NCBI GenBank assembly: GCA_027039465.1
Contig: JALWEA010000550.1
Coordinates: 1 to 7,253, forward strand
DNA: 7,253 nt
Direction of reading: 5' to 3'
Origin: Calditrichia bacterium
GTDB taxonomy: Bacteria > Calditrichota > Calditrichia > Calditrichales > Calditrichaceae
Under the pieces are notes generated by a model that was given only the letters and a program-made list of their open reading frames with translations, had not been told where the DNA came from and did not search any database. Within the stretch, counting starts at the first letter, position 1. Every line of letters starts with the position of its first letter. Below are positions 6,081 to 7,253 of this stretch, piece by piece. A program made the position numbers and the translations under genes.

Positions 6081-6983
6081 TCAATGGTCACCGCCGTACT
6101 TTTCACCGGCCGTGACCCGAATCGGTAAAAAATTTTCCTTCGGCGCCATGGGGCAGGTGGCAAAATCGGTGAAGGCACAGGGCGGATTGTAGGCTTTGTT
6201 AAAATCAATGACGGTCATTCCCGCACCGTCTGGTGGCGGAACTTCCAAAAATCGTCCGGCTCCGTACGTTTCCCTGCCGCTTGTTTCGTCCGCAAAAATT
6301 GTCCACATCGTATCAGACGGATTTTCGGCGTAAAAATTCAAATGCAAAACCTTACCGTCAACCTTGAATTCAAGATAACCCGGCGTGTTCTGCATTTCCA
6401 CGGTTCCTATTTCCGTGGGAATGGGCACTTTTTTCACCGGTTTGTAAGGAACAAACTTAGCTCTTATGCGCCATTTCAAATCGATCGGGAAATAAGCGAT
6501 GCCTTTGAAATTTTTGATGTCCGGATTTTCCGTATTCTTCAAACGAATGGCATAGCGGTCGCCCCGCTTGATAACGTACCACAAATACGATTTGTAGGAC
6601 ATGATCGTTGGCTTGCTGTCCGCGTCCGAATGCAATTCCGCCGTTTTAACCGATTTGTCATTAATCCGAATCTTAGCGCCCGGCGCGGTCTCCAATCGTA
6701 TTTGCCCGTTTTGCAAAATGATCGTCCCCAATCGGCCGGGACTTTTTTCACCCGGAAATTGAATGTCATTTTGTTTACCAAAACCGAAGGTGTTATTCCC
6801 TTCATGCAGCCAAAACAGTCCGGCTAAACTGAGCCATCCGTCGGGACGGGTCAGGCGCTGCAAACGATGTTGCCGCCATTGCAAAATCTGCTGCTTGTAT
6901 TGAGCGTAATCGACCCGAGCTTTTCGGTTGCAGGAAAACAGCAAACCAAAAACAAAAACGATTAAAATGGAAAGATCGCGCAT
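6081..6983 (-). CDS. DUF1684 family lipoprotein
   Basis: This 300-residue protein has a short lipoprotein signal: MRD, then a hydrophobic run (4-17) ending LLFSC with Cys18 as the probable lipidated residue. The Phe at -2 of the lipobox is unusual but tolerable. The mature part should be anchored at the cell envelope. Family landmarks are GWLSLAGLFWLHEGNNTFG (49-67), YGAGRFL (240-246) and the strongly conserved block DFNKAYNPPCAF (260-271), then TCP (276-278) and PKEN (281-284), with Cys269 and Cys277. Length is normal for DUF1684, whose biochemical role is not established to my knowledge. A weak GAGAG lies 7 nt before the ATG. It is transcribed toward the dehydrogenase operon but is separated from it by 525 bases containing repeats, so I treat it as a separate unit. 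It is divergent from the gene starting at 7191. Confidence 0.9.
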   Translation of the reverse strand: MRDLSILIVFVFGLLFSCNRKARVDYAQYKQQILQWRQHRLQRLTRPDGWLSLAGLFWLHEGNNTFGFGKQNDIQFPGEKSPGRLGTIILQNGQIRLETAPGAKIRINDKSVKTAELHSDADSKPTIMSYKSYLWYVIKRGDRYAIRLKNTENPDIKNFKGIAYFPIDLKWRIRAKFVPYKPVKKVPIPTEIGTVEMQNTPGYLEFKVDGKVLHLNFYAENPSDTMWTIFADETSGRETYGAGRFLEVPPPDGAGMTVIDFNKAYNPPCAFTDFATCPMAPKENFLPIRVTAGEKYGGDH

Positions 6984-7083
6984 TTGTTTTCTCTCATTTT
7001 TAATTTAACAAACCTGCGGGGATCCCAATATTCCTTGGAATCCTTTATTTACTCTTCCGATTTTTTAATATCGAAACATGCTG

Positions 7084-7112
7084 TTGCAAATATCATCTTA
7101 CGATTGTAGATT
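7084..7112 (+). promoter_or_regulatory. Possible promoter of the plus-strand gene at 7191
   Basis: TTGCAA (7084-7089) and TAGATT (7107-7112) are each 4 of 6 to the sigma-70 boxes with an ideal 17-base spacer. They lie in the 207-base divergent region 6984-7190, which otherwise holds nothing I can name. In A+T-rich sequence such a match can occur by chance. Confidence 0.3.
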
Positions 7113-7190
7113 GACTCAGGGAAAAACGCGCTAAGAACTCAGCGATTTCCCGGAAGCAATGATCATCCGACAACAAGCGACCAAAGTGTT

Positions 7191-7253
7191 ATGAAACTAT
7201 TAAAAATTGCCTTTATCCTTTTTACGATTTTGTTTTTCTCGTTTTTCGGATTT
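7191..7253 (+). CDS. Start of an exported or membrane protein (3' end outside window)
   Basis: Only 21 codons are visible: MKLLK, then an uninterrupted hydrophobic run beginning IAFILFTILFF. Two lysines before a hydrophobic core is the pattern of a signal peptide or first membrane helix. The ribosome-binding site is poor (AAAG about 5 nt upstream), and no better in-frame ATG is seen upstream. The product cannot be named from this fragment. Confidence 0.6.
   Translation, partial: MKLLKIAFILFTILFFSFFGF

Noticed and set aside
6023..6208. Minus-strand 61-codon open frame near the lipoprotein gene's 3' end
   Set aside because: It overlaps the conserved C-terminal block of the DUF1684 gene in another frame and has an arginine-rich shadow composition.

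Overview
The window is chromosomal and almost entirely coded on the minus strand. It holds six minus-strand genes in a probable operon, a separate minus-strand lipoprotein gene, and the first codons of a plus-strand gene at the right edge. The organism looks like a bacterium of the Bacteroidota/Calditrichota (FCB) side of the tree. The reasons are a Bacteroidota-like DusB sequence, an E1 with alpha and beta halves fused in one chain, a DUF1684 lipoprotein, moderate G+C, and intergenic islands built from short A/T-rich words. This assignment is inference from remembered family resemblance; no search was run.

Reading in the direction of transcription (right to left), the probable operon is: a 63-residue cysteine-containing protein I do not recognise (5555-5364); the fused 2-oxoacid dehydrogenase E1 (5345-3321); a 306-base spacer full of repeats; the lipoylated E2 acyltransferase (3014-1743); a thioredoxin-fold [2Fe-2S] ferredoxin (1709-1356); a DUF2203 protein whose ATG overlaps the ferredoxin stop codon (1359-964); and a DusB-like tRNA-dihydrouridine synthase that runs off the left edge (884-1). 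E1 and E2 together decarboxylate a 2-oxoacid and move the acyl group to CoA. The branched-chain 2-oxoacids or pyruvate are the most likely substrates. E3 (dihydrolipoamide dehydrogenase) is not in the window and must be encoded elsewhere.

Right of the operon, 5628-6080 has no convincing gene. It holds a possible -10 element, a perfect 7-bp hairpin and one copy of a composite repeat. Then comes a DUF1684 lipoprotein gene (6983-6081). After a 207-base divergent intergenic region, a plus-strand gene for an exported or membrane protein begins at 7191.

I see no defence system, CRISPR array, mobile-element gene, tRNA or rRNA. The least expected elements are the composite repeat family (three copies, two of them inverted around each other between E1 and E2) and the unrecognised four-cysteine small protein at the head of the operon.
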